Below, in pieces: positions 1 to 8,056 of a DNA stretch of 64,000 bases. The stretch comes from Streptomyces sp. AV19. Its GTDB lineage: Bacteria > Actinomycetota > Actinomycetes > Streptomycetales > Streptomycetaceae. The first letter of the stretch is position 1, and the number at the start of each line of letters is the position of its first letter. The stretch covers positions 170,806 to 234,805 of the forward strand of contig NZ_JAEAMR010000007.1 in the NCBI RefSeq assembly GCF_015999245.1, read 5' to 3'. The notes beneath the pieces were generated by a model that searched no databases, was not told the DNA's origin, and was given only the letters and a program-made list of their open reading frames with translations. The translations under genes and the position numbers were made by a program.

Positions 1-287
1 ATCTGGGCGGCCTCCTGGCCCAGCAGGGAGGCCCACAGGCCCAGTTCGCCCTGGCGCTGGAGGGTGGTGGCCTCGCCGTCGAAGCGGCGGGTCAGCACCA
101 TGTCGCGGTACAGGCCGCGCAGTTCCCCGGGCGTCACGTCGATGGCGTAGTCGGGGTGGCCGACCCGCTCGCCCTCGGGCGTCAGCAGCTGTACGAGCTC
201 CGGCTGGTCCGGCCCGCCGGCCGGCTTCTTCGCGCCGGCGCGTTTGCCGCCGCGCGGCTTGCGCGCGGCGGTGCTGTCCACGGTCAC
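1..287 (-). CDS. pdhA: 2-oxo-acid (pyruvate/branched-chain) dehydrogenase E1 alpha subunit, N-terminal part
   Basis: The frame runs off the left edge, so only about the first 95 residues are present. A GTG start at 287 is preceded by a GGAGGAG ribosome site. After a basic Ala/Lys/Gly-rich leader come LTPEGERVGHPDYAIDV and LYRDMVLTRRFDGEA, then the LGLWASLLGQEAA region, all typical of the thiamine-diphosphate E1 alpha family. The catalytic core lies outside the window. It is a paralogue of the E1 alpha gene at 18443-19579. Whether the complex prefers pyruvate or branched-chain keto acids cannot be read from this part; the equivalent S. coelicolor genes have been labelled bkdA2/pdhA. Confidence 0.85.
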   Translation of the reverse strand, partial: MTVDSTAARKPRGGKRAGAKKPAGGPDQPELVQLLTPEGERVGHPDYAIDVTPGELRGLYRDMVLTRRFDGEATTLQRQGELGLWASLLGQEAAQ

Positions 288-504
288 GTGTGCTCCTCCG
301 TCTGTCGGCCCCCGGGGTCGCCGGTGGCCGTAGGGGGTCCCCCCGCCGTGGGGCTGGGGGTGCTCGCCCGCTTCCCGACGGCACACGGGGTGGGTGTGCC
401 GAGGCCGGAACCGGGCGCGACAGGCGCCCCGGCGAATGGCCTGCAATAGGCACGTTACCCAGTACCCGGCATTCCTGCGAAACCCTGTCTGACCTGCGAT
501 TTTG

Positions 505-526
505 CTTGGATTTCCAAGTAAATCCA
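505..526. promoter_or_regulatory. Overlapping inverted repeats in the gap upstream of the response regulator
   Basis: The 351-base gap 288-638 separates the divergent E1 alpha and response-regulator genes and holds no convincing ORF. Within it CTTGG-ATTT-CCAAG (505-518) overlaps TGGATTT-CCAAGT-AAATCCA (507-526), in an unusually AT-rich pocket. Such a dyad about 115 bases before the regulator start is a candidate operator. No factor can be assigned from sequence alone. Confidence 0.4.
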
Positions 527-638
527 GAAAGGGCCGCAGCGGTACTGGTCAGAGCCTTGCGAGCCTCCTCCGCCGAAGCGGAGTTACCGCCGGAACGACC
601 GCACGTTATCCCGGAGGACAAGAGCAGGGGAAGACTCG

Positions 639-1316
639 ATGTGTGAGACTGACACTGTGCGCGAACAAGGAAAAATCACGGTATTTCTGCTTGACGACCA
701 CGAGGTGGTGCGGCGCGGCGTCCACGAGATGCTCTCCGTCGAGGAGGACATCGAGGTGGTCGGCGAAGCCGGTACCGCGGCCGACGCTTTGGTGCGCATT
801 CCCGCCACCCGGCCCGACGTCGCCGTTCTGGACGTCCGTCTTCCGGATGGCAGCGGAGTAGAAGTATGCCGTGAGATCCGCGCGCAGGACGAGGGCATCA
901 AATGTCTGATGCTCACCTCGTTCGCCGACGACGAGGCGCTTTTCGACGCGATCATGGCCGGGGCCTCGGGATATGTGCTCAAGGCGATTCGCGGCAATGA
1001 GCTGCTGTCCGCCGTGCGCGACGTGGCCGCCGGAAAGTCGCTGCTCGATCCGGTCGCGACCGCCCGGGTGCTGGAGCGGCTGCGGGACGGCAAGGACCCC
1101 AAGGGCGACAACAAGCTCGCCTCCCTCACCGAGCAGGAGCGCCGCATCCTGGACCTGATCGGGGAGGGCCTGACCAACCGCGTGATCGGCGAGCGGCTGC
1201 ACCTCGCCGAGAAGACCATCAAGAACTACGTCTCCAGCCTGCTGTCCAAGCTGGGCATGGAGCGCCGCTCCCAGGCCGCCGCGTACGTCGCCCGGCTCCA
1301 GGCGGAGAAGCGCTGA
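639..1316 (+). CDS. NarL/LuxR-family response regulator (DevR-like), orphan
   Basis: This 225-residue protein has a receiver domain (about 14-125) and a LuxR-type helix-turn-helix (about 160-220). The acidic pair D19/D20, the phospho-acceptor D65 in VLDVRLPDG, T93 and K115 are all present, so the receiver looks functional. The C-terminal EKTIKNYVSSLLSKLGMERR is a classic NarL/DevR recognition helix. The ATG at 639 follows AGGGGAAG. No sensor kinase is adjacent, so it is an orphan regulator. The position matches S. coelicolor SCO3818 from memory. A DevR-like site lies between it and the next gene. Confidence 0.93.
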   Translation: MCETDTVREQGKITVFLLDDHEVVRRGVHEMLSVEEDIEVVGEAGTAADALVRIPATRPDVAVLDVRLPDGSGVEVCREIRAQDEGIKCLMLTSFADDEALFDAIMAGASGYVLKAIRGNELLSAVRDVAAGKSLLDPVATARVLERLRDGKDPKGDNKLASLTEQERRILDLIGEGLTNRVIGERLHLAEKTIKNYVSSLLSKLGMERRSQAAAYVARLQAEKR

Positions 1317-1381
1317 CACGGCCGGAAGTCGCCGGACCGAGGCCGAAAAGCACCCGTCCCAAAGGGCCTGCCGCCCGTTTA

Positions 1382-1395
1382 GGGACCAACGTCCC
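1382..1395. promoter_or_regulatory. DevR/DosR-type operator
   Basis: GGGACCAACGTCCC has perfect GGGAC/GTCCC arms in an AT-flanked context (TTTA on the left), matching the known DosR/DevR consensus (GGGAC-four bases-GTCCC core). It lies 58 bases before the ATG of the flavin-type gene at 1454, a usual operator distance. Regulation by a hypoxia/NO-responsive DevR (OsdR) protein, or by the adjacent DevR-like regulator, is inference. Confidence 0.6.
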
Positions 1396-1453
1396 GGGCG
1401 CGACGGGGCGGGTGGCTCTACGTGCACCGGGGGTGACGGTGCAGAGTAAGCGC

Positions 1454-1879
1454 ATGCCTTCAGACGAGTACCGAGCGCTCGAACTGCTCGAACGAGCCCC
1501 CTACGGGCGGCTCTCGGTGACCATGCGCGCGCTCCCGTTCGTCATCACCACCCGGCACATCGTCTCCGACGGCAGGGTCCTGATCCGGCTGCACGGCGGC
1601 TACGGCTACGGACGCGCCTGCGACGGCTCGGTCGTCGCCTACAACGCCGACAACTTCGGCGACCGGGAGGAGGGCGACGAGCGCGTCTGGCACATCCAAC
1701 TCATGGGCACCGCCCGGACGTTCACCCCGGACCCGGCCGAACTCCCGCGCTTCGGCCCGGCCCCCCGCATCGCCGACGACAAACCCTTCGTCCCCGAATA
1801 CCTGTGCATAGAACCGCAGTTCATCACCCTGCACCACCTCGAAGGCGTACCCACGAGGGCCGCCGCGCACGCTTCGTGA
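1454..1879 (+). CDS. Pyridoxamine 5'-phosphate oxidase-fold (flavin/F420-binding) family protein
   Basis: This protein of about 141 residues has the N-terminal pattern ALELLERAPYGRLSVTMRALPFV..TRHIVSDGRVLIRLHGG, typical of small split-barrel PNPOx-like proteins that bind FMN, F420 or haem. ATG 1454 puts the conserved LLERAPYGRLSV at the usual distance from the start; in-frame GTGs at 1412, 1433 and 1439 are alternatives and no clear ribosome site decides. A DevR-like box lies just upstream; genes of this fold are common in DosR regulons. The substrate is unknown. Confidence 0.8.
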   Translation: MPSDEYRALELLERAPYGRLSVTMRALPFVITTRHIVSDGRVLIRLHGGYGYGRACDGSVVAYNADNFGDREEGDERVWHIQLMGTARTFTPDPAELPRFGPAPRIADDKPFVPEYLCIEPQFITLHHLEGVPTRAAAHAS

Positions 1880-1894
1880 ACTAACATTTGGGGC

Positions 1895-2974
1895 GTGCCG
1901 CGCTCACTTGTCCACAACGCACCGCCCCACGCCCCACCCCCCGACGGCGCCCTGCGCACCCTGCTGCGCCGCTACCGGCAGGCGGGCGAGCCCGTCTCCT
2001 GCGAACCGCTCACCGAGGGCCTGCTCAACCGGGGTTACCGGCTCTCCACCAGCCGCGGCCGCTTCTTCCTCAAGCACCACCTCGACGGCGACCGGGACGC
2101 CATCGCCCGCCAGCACGCCGCCACGCTCCGGCTGGGCGCGCTCGGGCTGCCGGTCGCCCCGCCCGTCGCCGACGACGACGGCTCCACCGTCGCCGTCCTC
2201 GGCGGCCGCTGCTACGCCCTGCACCCCTGGGTCGAGGGCCGCCACCGGGACGGGGGCGAGCTGACCGAGGCCCAGTCCCGGCGGCTGGGCGGGCTGCTGG
2301 GCCGGGTGCACGTGAGCCTGGAGACGGTGATGGAGGGCGAGCGCCCCGAGGCCGTCCCCCAGGGGCCCGAGGAGGCCCTCACGGGCCGCTCCCCGGCCCC
2401 CGACGCCGCGGCCGACCCCGAGGACACGTACGCGCTCATCGAGGAGCTCCTGGTCCTGGCCCGCCGCCGGCCCCGCGACGCCTTCGACGAGCTCGCCGAG
2501 CACCGCCTCGTCGAGCGCCGCACCCTGCTGGAACAGCATGCCCACCGCCGTCCGCCGGCGGCCGCGACGCCCGCCCGGGGCTGGGTGCACGGCGACTTCC
2601 ACCCGCTCAACCTGCTCTACCGGGGCGCCGAGCCCGCCGCGATCGTCGACTGGGACCGGCTGGGGGTGCGGCCGCGCGCCGAGGAGGCCGTCCGGGCCGC
2701 CGTGATCTTCTTCCTGCGGCCCGACGGCACGCTGGACTTCACGAAGGTACGGCCGTACGCACGGGCCTACCGGCGCAGCACGGGCGCCGGCCCGGCGGAG
2801 CTGGCGGCGGCGGTGCACCGGGTGTGGTGGGAGCGGCTCAACGACTTCTGGATGCTGCGCTGGCGCTACCAGCTGGGCGACCACCGCGCCGACCCCGGTT
2901 TCCCGGCGTCGGCGGCGCTGGCCGTGTGGTGGACGCGCGCGTACGAGGACGTGCACGACGCGTTCACGGACTGA
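1895..2974 (+). CDS. Aminoglycoside phosphotransferase (APH)-family enzyme
   Basis: The 359-residue product has a kinase-like fold. An N-lobe (LLNRGYRLSTSRGRFFLKHH) supplies the ATP-binding lysine, and GWVHGDFHPLNLLY carries the catalytic loop Asp, followed by the metal-binding IVDWDRLGVRP. This pattern is shared by homoserine, choline and antibiotic kinases, so the substrate is not known. The GTG at 1895 has no Shine-Dalgarno, but a TAACAT -10-like hexamer ends 7 bases before it (1882-1887), suggesting a leaderless mRNA. A perfect DnaA box TTGTCCACA (1908-1916) falls inside the first codons. It converges on the kinase at 2990 with a 15-base gap. Confidence 0.85.
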   Translation: MPRSLVHNAPPHAPPPDGALRTLLRRYRQAGEPVSCEPLTEGLLNRGYRLSTSRGRFFLKHHLDGDRDAIARQHAATLRLGALGLPVAPPVADDDGSTVAVLGGRCYALHPWVEGRHRDGGELTEAQSRRLGGLLGRVHVSLETVMEGERPEAVPQGPEEALTGRSPAPDAAADPEDTYALIEELLVLARRRPRDAFDELAEHRLVERRTLLEQHAHRRPPAAATPARGWVHGDFHPLNLLYRGAEPAAIVDWDRLGVRPRAEEAVRAAVIFFLRPDGTLDFTKVRPYARAYRRSTGAGPAELAAAVHRVWWERLNDFWMLRWRYQLGDHRADPGFPASAALAVWWTRAYEDVHDAFTD

Positions 2975-2989
2975 GACGGCCCGGGGGCG

Positions 2990-4729
2990 TCAGGGCGTGG
3001 AGTGGCCCTGGGTGTCCGCCCCCTGGGTCGAGCCCTGGGTCGTCCCCTGGGTGGTGCCCTGCGAGGTCCCCTGGGTCGTCCCCTGGGTCGTCCCCTGCGA
3101 GGTCCCCTGCGTCGTCCCCTGGGACGTGCCCTGCGAAGTGCCCTGGGACGTGCCCTGCGAGGTCCCCTGCGAAGTGCCCTGGGACGTACCTTGCGAGGTC
3201 CCCTGCGAAGTGCCCTGCGAGGTCCCCTGGTTGCTGCCCGGCTTGTCGTCGCCGGTCGGGTTGCCGCTGGGCTCCTTGGACGGGTCGTTGGAGGGCTCGT
3301 TGGAGGGCTCCTGCGAGTGGCGGCCGCGATTACCGGTGTTCTCCGAGTAATCGTCGTCGTCATCGCTGGAGTTGTCGCCGGTCGTGCCGCCGCGCTGGGG
3401 GATGGAGGACGGCTCCTCCTTCTTGGGGCTGGGGGAGGAGGACTCGCTGGAGCCGGGGCTGGAGGGCGCCACGGTCTGCTTGTCCTTGGTCTTCTCCTCC
3501 GAAGAACCCTGCTTGCCGTCCTTCAAGAACACGAACGCCGCCACCGCGACCGTCGCCACGATCACCACCGCAATGAAGATCCACAGCTTGCTGCTGCCGC
3601 CCCGGCCGCGCCCGGCCGGCTCGTAGTCGTCGTCGCCGGCGCCACCGACGCCCTGCGGCAGGATCCGCTGCGGGGAGGTGTCGCCGTGCTGCGGGTGCGG
3701 CATGGCCGTGGTCTGGCCCATGCCGGCCGCGCCCAGCATCTGCGTGGCCGCGGTGGCCGCCGCGACCGGGCCGGTGTCCCAGGCGCCGGTGTGGCCGCCC
3801 GCGTCGTGCAGCATCTGGAGGCTGTACTGGACCAGCCCGCGCATCTCCTCGGCGCTCTGGAACCGGTCGTCCGGGTCCTTGGCCAGCGAGCGCATGACGA
3901 GCCCGTCGAGCTCCGGCGGGACGCTGCCGAGCACCTGCGACGGCGGGATCGGATTGTCCTGAACGTGCTGGTACACCACGGAAAGCGGCGTCTCACCGGT
4001 GAACGGCGGGCGCAGCGACAGGAGTTCGTAGAGCAGGCAGCCGGTGGCGTAGAGGTCCGAGCGGGCGTCCACGGTCTTGCCGAGGGCCTGTTCGGGCGAG
4101 AGGTACTGCGGGGTGCCCATGACCATGCCCGTCTGGGTCATGGTCGACTGCGCGCCGTGCAGGGCGCGGGCGATGCCGAAGTCCATGACCTTGACGGCGC
4201 CGTTGTTGGTGATGATGACGTTGGCGGGCTTGATGTCGCGGTGCACGATGCCGTGCTGGTGGCTGTAGGCCAGCGCGTCCAGCACGCCCGAGACGATGAT
4301 GAGCGCCTGCTCGGGCGGCGGGGCCTCGGCGTTGAGCAACAGGTCGCGGATGGTACGGCCTTCAACCAGCTCCATGACGATGTACGGCACGGTGCTGTGG
4401 CCGACGACATCCTCGCCGGAGTCGTAGACGGCGACCACCGCGTGGTGGTTCAGCCCGGCGACGGACTGTGCCTCGCGGGTGAAGCGGGCCTTGGAGACCG
4501 GGTCCTCGGCGAGGTCGGCGCGCAGCAGCTTGACCGCGACCGTGCGGCCGAGGCGCACGTCCTCGGCGGCGAAGACCTCGGCCATGCCGCCGCGGCCGAG
4601 CCGGTGGGTGAGGCGGTAACGGCCGTCGCCGACCACGCCGCCATTACCCCACATTTCCGGCACATCGGGCATTCCGCCCCCGGTGGCGTCAGGGTCGGAC
4701 GGACCCTGGGCGCTCTGCGTCTGTGCCAT
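2990..4729 (-). CDS. Membrane Ser/Thr protein kinase with an extracellular QGT(S/T) repeat tail
   Basis: From ATG 4729 (GAGGA upstream) the product is 579 residues. Residues about 36-300 form a PknB-type kinase: GRGGMAEV glycine loop, HRDIKPANV catalytic loop near 162, DFGIA and GTPQYLSPEQ. A cytoplasmic linker leads to one membrane segment near 380-400 (LWIFIAVVIVATVAVAAF). The outside part has no PASTA domain; it is a disordered Ser/Pro/Glu/Asp stretch ending in about 17 tandem QGTS/QGTT units. Longer upstream starts in frame are less likely. It is divergent from a second kinase at 5119, with a 389-base regulatory gap. Confidence 0.93.
   Translation of the reverse strand: MAQTQSAQGPSDPDATGGGMPDVPEMWGNGGVVGDGRYRLTHRLGRGGMAEVFAAEDVRLGRTVAVKLLRADLAEDPVSKARFTREAQSVAGLNHHAVVAVYDSGEDVVGHSTVPYIVMELVEGRTIRDLLLNAEAPPPEQALIIVSGVLDALAYSHQHGIVHRDIKPANVIITNNGAVKVMDFGIARALHGAQSTMTQTGMVMGTPQYLSPEQALGKTVDARSDLYATGCLLYELLSLRPPFTGETPLSVVYQHVQDNPIPPSQVLGSVPPELDGLVMRSLAKDPDDRFQSAEEMRGLVQYSLQMLHDAGGHTGAWDTGPVAAATAATQMLGAAGMGQTTAMPHPQHGDTSPQRILPQGVGGAGDDDYEPAGRGRGGSSKLWIFIAVVIVATVAVAAFVFLKDGKQGSSEEKTKDKQTVAPSSPGSSESSSPSPKKEEPSSIPQRGGTTGDNSSDDDDDYSENTGNRGRHSQEPSNEPSNDPSKEPSGNPTGDDKPGSNQGTSQGTSQGTSQGTSQGTSQGTSQGTSQGTSQGTSQGTTQGTSQGTTQGTTQGTSQGTTQGTTQGSTQGADTQGHSTP
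3010..3234. repeat. 12-bp tandem repeat encoding QGT(S/T)
   Basis: About 17 near-tandem 12-base units (CCCTGGGTCGTC, CCCTGCGAGGTC and variants on the + strand) encode Gln-Gly-Thr-Ser or Gln-Gly-Thr-Thr at the C-terminus of the kinase. Synonymous and Ser/Thr-swapping differences between units show drift after expansion. Unit number is likely to vary between strains. Confidence 0.9.
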
Positions 4730-4971
4730 CAGTCCTCGCCGTCGTGTCTGGCCGCTCGCGTGGGGGCCTGAACCTTGGGGCAGTGCTCGCGCAAGGCCCG
4801 GGGCAGTACCTCGGGGCAATACGAAGCAATGCAGTTCTTCCGCTAGGCACGCTACAGGTTCCGGGATGCGCACCGGTCGGGGATGGACGGGCAATCAAAC
4901 CCGCAGCGGGCCGCGCAAGGCAAATTCCGTGACGGCTTGTCGCGCATCCGGTCACGGAACGGGCACGTGGC

Positions 4972-4999
4972 TTGACGTGCCCCGGCCCTGCGGCACACT
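4972..4999 (+). promoter_or_regulatory. Candidate promoter for the kinase at 5119
   Basis: In the 389-base gap between the divergent kinases, TTGACG (4972-4977) is followed 16 bases later by CACACT (4994-4999), a plausible -35/-10 pair for the right-hand kinase. The -35 is embedded in an inverted repeat GCACGT-GGCTTG-ACGTGC (4963-4980), which could be an operator. No other feature stands out in the gap. Confidence 0.35.
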
Positions 5000-5118
5000 T
5001 GGCCGGGATACGTGTCCGGTCGGATGGATCTGGCTGGATCAGACCTTTGAACCGGGCCGGGCCCCGCGTCGCGTCACCGACGGACGCCGGTGCGCACGCC
5101 GATGGGGGAAACAGGAGC

Positions 5119-6741
5119 ATGAGCCAGGACGGCGCACAGGGCCGGTACGCGGGACGGGCCGTCGCGGGCGGCCGCTACCAGCTGCGCGACCTGCTCGGCG
5201 AGGGCGGCATGGCCTCCGTGCACCTCGCGTACGACGCGGCGCTGGACCGCCAGGTGGCGATCAAGACGCTGCACACGGAACTGGGCCGGGAATCGTCCTT
5301 CCGCGAGCGCTTCCGCCGCGAGGCGCAGGCCGTGGCCAAGCTCACGCACACCAACATCGTCTCGGTCTTCGACACCGGCGAGGACGAGCTCGACGGCACG
5401 ACGATGCCGTACATCGTCATGGAGTACGTCGAGGGCAAGCCGCTGCGCTCGGTGCTCGACGCGGACGTGAAGCAGTACGGCGCGATGCCGGCCGCGAAGG
5501 CGCTCAAGATCACGGCGGACGTGCTGGCGGCGCTCGAGGTCAGCCACGAGATGGGCCTGGTCCACCGGGACATCAAGCCGGGCAACGTGATGATGACCAA
5601 GCGTGATGTGGTCAAGGTCATGGACTTCGGCATCGCGCGCGCCATGCAGTCCGGGGTCACGTCGATGACCCAGACCGGCATGGTCGTCGGCACCCCGCAG
5701 TACCTCTCGCCCGAACAGGCGCTGGGGCGCGGGGTGGACGCGCGCTCCGACCTCTATTCGGTCGGCATCATGCTCTTCGAGCTGCTGACGGGTCGGCTGC
5801 CCTTCAACGCGGACTCGCCGCTGGCCATCGCGTACGCGCACGTCCAGGAGGAGCCGGTCGCGCCCTCCACGATCAACCGCTCGATCCCGCCGGCGCTGGA
5901 CGCGCTGGTCGCCCGCGCGCTGAAGAAGAACCCGAACGAGCGCTTCCCGTCCGCCGCCGCGATGCGCGACGAGTGCGCCCGCGTGGCCTCCACGGTGCAC
6001 GGCGCGTCCTCGCCGGTGATCAACGGCGACGCCCCGGCCCCGCGCAGCGGCGCGGGCGTCTCCTCGGCGGTCTTCCCGCCGGTGGACCAGCAGGCGGTCC
6101 CGGGCCCGGGCATCCAGTCCGTGCAGACGCCGTACCAGCCGCCGCAGCAGCCCTCGTACGCGGCGGGTTACCAGCAGACCCCGCCCCCCGCCCCCGCGTA
6201 CCGGACGCCTCCCCCGTACCAGGCGCCCCCGGCCCCGGTTCCCTCGAAGGGCAACAGGCCGGTCATCGTCGGCTCGGCGATCGTCGCGGCCCTGGCCGTC
6301 GTCGCCGTGGTCGGGATCATCGCCCTCAAGGGCGGCTCCGACGACGAGCCCGAGACCAGGGCGGACGAGAAGACGTCGCAGACGACGTCCCCGTCCCCGG
6401 CGGGCGGCACGTCCGGTGGTACGTCGGGCGGCGGCGCCAACGAGGCCAAGCACAAGGACGGCGACAAGTCCAAGGTCATCGAGGTCGAGAAGTGCACCAA
6501 CGCGCGTGACAGCTTCCTCGACAAGTCGAAGAAGTCGATGCCCAGCCTCACCTTCGTCCACATCGACTCGGTCAAGGCCTGCCTCCAGAAGGCCGGTTGG
6601 AAGTACCGCGAGGACAAGCAGGACGAGAATGTCTGGGGCAAGGGCACCGTCATGATGACCAGCCCCGCGCAAGGCGATGCCTTCGATCCCAAGAACACCA
6701 CGATCGTCCTGACCGTCTCGACCGGCGACCCCGCGTCCTGA
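5119..6741 (+). CDS. Membrane Ser/Thr protein kinase with a single C-terminal PASTA-like domain
   Basis: ATG 5119 follows GGGGGAA and AGGAG, giving 540 residues. The kinase domain (about 17-285) has GEGGMASV, the VAIK lysine, HRDIKPGN, DFGIA and GTPQYLSPEQ. A Pro/Gln/Tyr-rich linker (about 320-375) leads to a membrane helix (about 381-403), then a Thr/Ser/Gly spacer. The last 85 residues contain two Cys and a PASTA-like fold (VKACLQKAGWKY ... VLTVSTG), probably sensing a cell-wall ligand outside the membrane. It is a close relative of the divergent kinase at 2990 and of pknB at 41055. Confidence 0.93.
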   Translation: MSQDGAQGRYAGRAVAGGRYQLRDLLGEGGMASVHLAYDAALDRQVAIKTLHTELGRESSFRERFRREAQAVAKLTHTNIVSVFDTGEDELDGTTMPYIVMEYVEGKPLRSVLDADVKQYGAMPAAKALKITADVLAALEVSHEMGLVHRDIKPGNVMMTKRDVVKVMDFGIARAMQSGVTSMTQTGMVVGTPQYLSPEQALGRGVDARSDLYSVGIMLFELLTGRLPFNADSPLAIAYAHVQEEPVAPSTINRSIPPALDALVARALKKNPNERFPSAAAMRDECARVASTVHGASSPVINGDAPAPRSGAGVSSAVFPPVDQQAVPGPGIQSVQTPYQPPQQPSYAAGYQQTPPPAPAYRTPPPYQAPPAPVPSKGNRPVIVGSAIVAALAVVAVVGIIALKGGSDDEPETRADEKTSQTTSPSPAGGTSGGTSGGGANEAKHKDGDKSKVIEVEKCTNARDSFLDKSKKSMPSLTFVHIDSVKACLQKAGWKYREDKQDENVWGKGTVMMTSPAQGDAFDPKNTTIVLTVSTGDPAS

Positions 6742-6752
6742 CGCCGGACACG

Positions 6753-6792
6753 ACGAAGGGCCGGAAGTCCCGCGGGACTTCCGGCCCTTCGT
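6753..6792. terminator. Bidirectional terminator between convergent genes
   Basis: A perfect 40-base palindrome with 20-base arms (ACGAAGGGCC...GGCCCTTCGT) lies between the kinase stop at 6741 and the bpa stop at 6801. Confidence 0.9.
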
Positions 6793-6800
6793 GCGCTCCG

Positions 6801-7358
6801 CTACAGGTACGGCCCCGAGCGCGCGCCCTGCGGGTGGCCGCCCTCGTGGTCGTCCTCGCCCACGCCGGCCGGCAGGGCCCGGCGCATCTGTTCCAGCTGG
6901 GCGCGGGCCGCCATCTGCTGGGCGAACAGCGCCGTCTGGATGCCGTGGAAGAGCCCCTCCAGCCAGCCGACCAACTGCGCCTGGGCGATGCGCAGTTCGG
7001 CCTCGGTGGGGATGGTGTCGTCGGTGAACGGGAGCGAGAGGCGCTCCAGCTCCTCCACGAGCTCGGGGGCGAGCCCGTCCTCCAGCTCCTTGACGGAGCT
7101 GTGGTGGATCTCCTTGAGCCGGACACGGCTGGCCTCGTCCAGAGGAGCCGCCCGTACCTCCTCCAGCAGCTGCTTGATCATGCTGCCGATGCGCATGACC
7201 TTCGCGGGCTGTTCGACCTGCTCCGTCACGGGCACCTCGCGCGACTCGTCGTCACCGGCCCCGACGCCGGGGCCAGCGCTGCCGAGAGCCATGCCGTCCG
7301 GGCCTACGACCAGGACGTGCGGGCTCTCCTGCGACCGTTCGTTCCTCGGCATATCCAT
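6801..7358 (-). CDS. bpa: Bacterial proteasome activator (Bpa/PafE family)
   Basis: The 185-residue product matches the Bpa family, which forms ATP-independent rings that cap the actinobacterial 20S proteasome. Visible are the helical core (AKVMRIGSMIKQLLEEVRAAPLDEASRVRLKEIH and TEAELRIAQAQLVGWLEGLFHGIQTALFAQQ) and a C-terminal GPYL, matching the GxYL pocket-docking motif. The start chosen is ATG 7358 (MDMPRNE, GAGAGA upstream); a GTG at 7376 would add six residues. The proteasome genes themselves are not in the window. Confidence 0.9.
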   Translation of the reverse strand: MDMPRNERSQESPHVLVVGPDGMALGSAGPGVGAGDDESREVPVTEQVEQPAKVMRIGSMIKQLLEEVRAAPLDEASRVRLKEIHHSSVKELEDGLAPELVEELERLSLPFTDDTIPTEAELRIAQAQLVGWLEGLFHGIQTALFAQQMAARAQLEQMRRALPAGVGEDDHEGGHPQGARSGPYL

Positions 7359-7440
7359 GCCGCCATTCTCTCGCACAGGTGATTTCCCCCAGGTGATGCC
7401 CCTGCGAGCGGATGATCCAACGGGGTCGGCCGCTCCGGCT

Positions 7441-7983
7441 TCAGCGATGGCGCAGCCGGAGGCCGAGGAAGCCGATCCCGAGGCCGGTGAGGGTCAGCCC
7501 GGTGCCGAGCGGGAGGACGCGCATCACGGGCTCCGGGGCCGGGGCCGACGTGCTGCCGCGCGCGGCCGACCGGCCGCCCCCGGCCCGCACGGGCACGGGC
7601 GGCGGGGCGGGCGAGGACGGCGTGGGCGAGGGGTCCGCCCGCGGCGCGGGCGTCGCGGGCGCCTCCTCGGCGGCCTCCGGCGGCTCGGGCGGGACGGCGG
7701 CGGGCTCCGGCCGCTCCTCGTCCGCGGGCTCCGGCGGCGCCTCCTCGTCCGGGTACTCCGCCGGCGCCCGCGAGGGCTCCGGGGCCCGCCCGGGGTGGGC
7801 CCGGCCCTGGCCCGCGACCGTCCCGGCGAGCCGCCCGGGGTCGGGGGCGGCGGACGGGCCCGCCGCGCGGGGCGCGGGCCGGGCGGACGGCCCGGGCTCG
7901 GCCCGCGCCGCACCCGGCGCCAGGGCGAGGACGGCCGCCAGCGTCAGCCCGGCCAGCGCGGCCGGGCGGGTTCCGGCGATCAC
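7441..7983 (-). CDS. Secreted Pro/Ala-rich protein with C-terminal membrane anchor (LPLGTG motif)
   Basis: A signal peptide (residues 1-28, ending AARA) is followed by about 120 residues of Pro, Ala, Glu and Arg with no recognised domain. The C-terminus is LPLGTG, then a hydrophobic stretch (LTLTGLGIGFLGLRL) and RHR. This resembles a sortase sorting signal in layout, but it is not a canonical LPXTG or the LAXTG used by class E sortases, so it may just be a membrane anchor. GTG 7983 has GGAGG very close to it. Function unknown. Confidence 0.65.
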   Translation of the reverse strand: MIAGTRPAALAGLTLAAVLALAPGAARAEPGPSARPAPRAAGPSAAPDPGRLAGTVAGQGRAHPGRAPEPSRAPAEYPDEEAPPEPADEERPEPAAVPPEPPEAAEEAPATPAPRADPSPTPSSPAPPPVPVRAGGGRSAARGSTSAPAPEPVMRVLPLGTGLTLTGLGIGFLGLRLRHR

Positions 7984-8056
7984 CCCTCCACCGTCACACG
8001 GGGGCCGGACGGCGGCACGCGCCGAACGGCCGTACGGGTGACTCGGCCCGTCGTGA

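Noticed and set aside
3010..3234. Short regular repeats that could suggest a CRISPR array
   Set aside because: Units are contiguous 12-mers without spacers and encode a repetitive protein tail in frame with a kinase.
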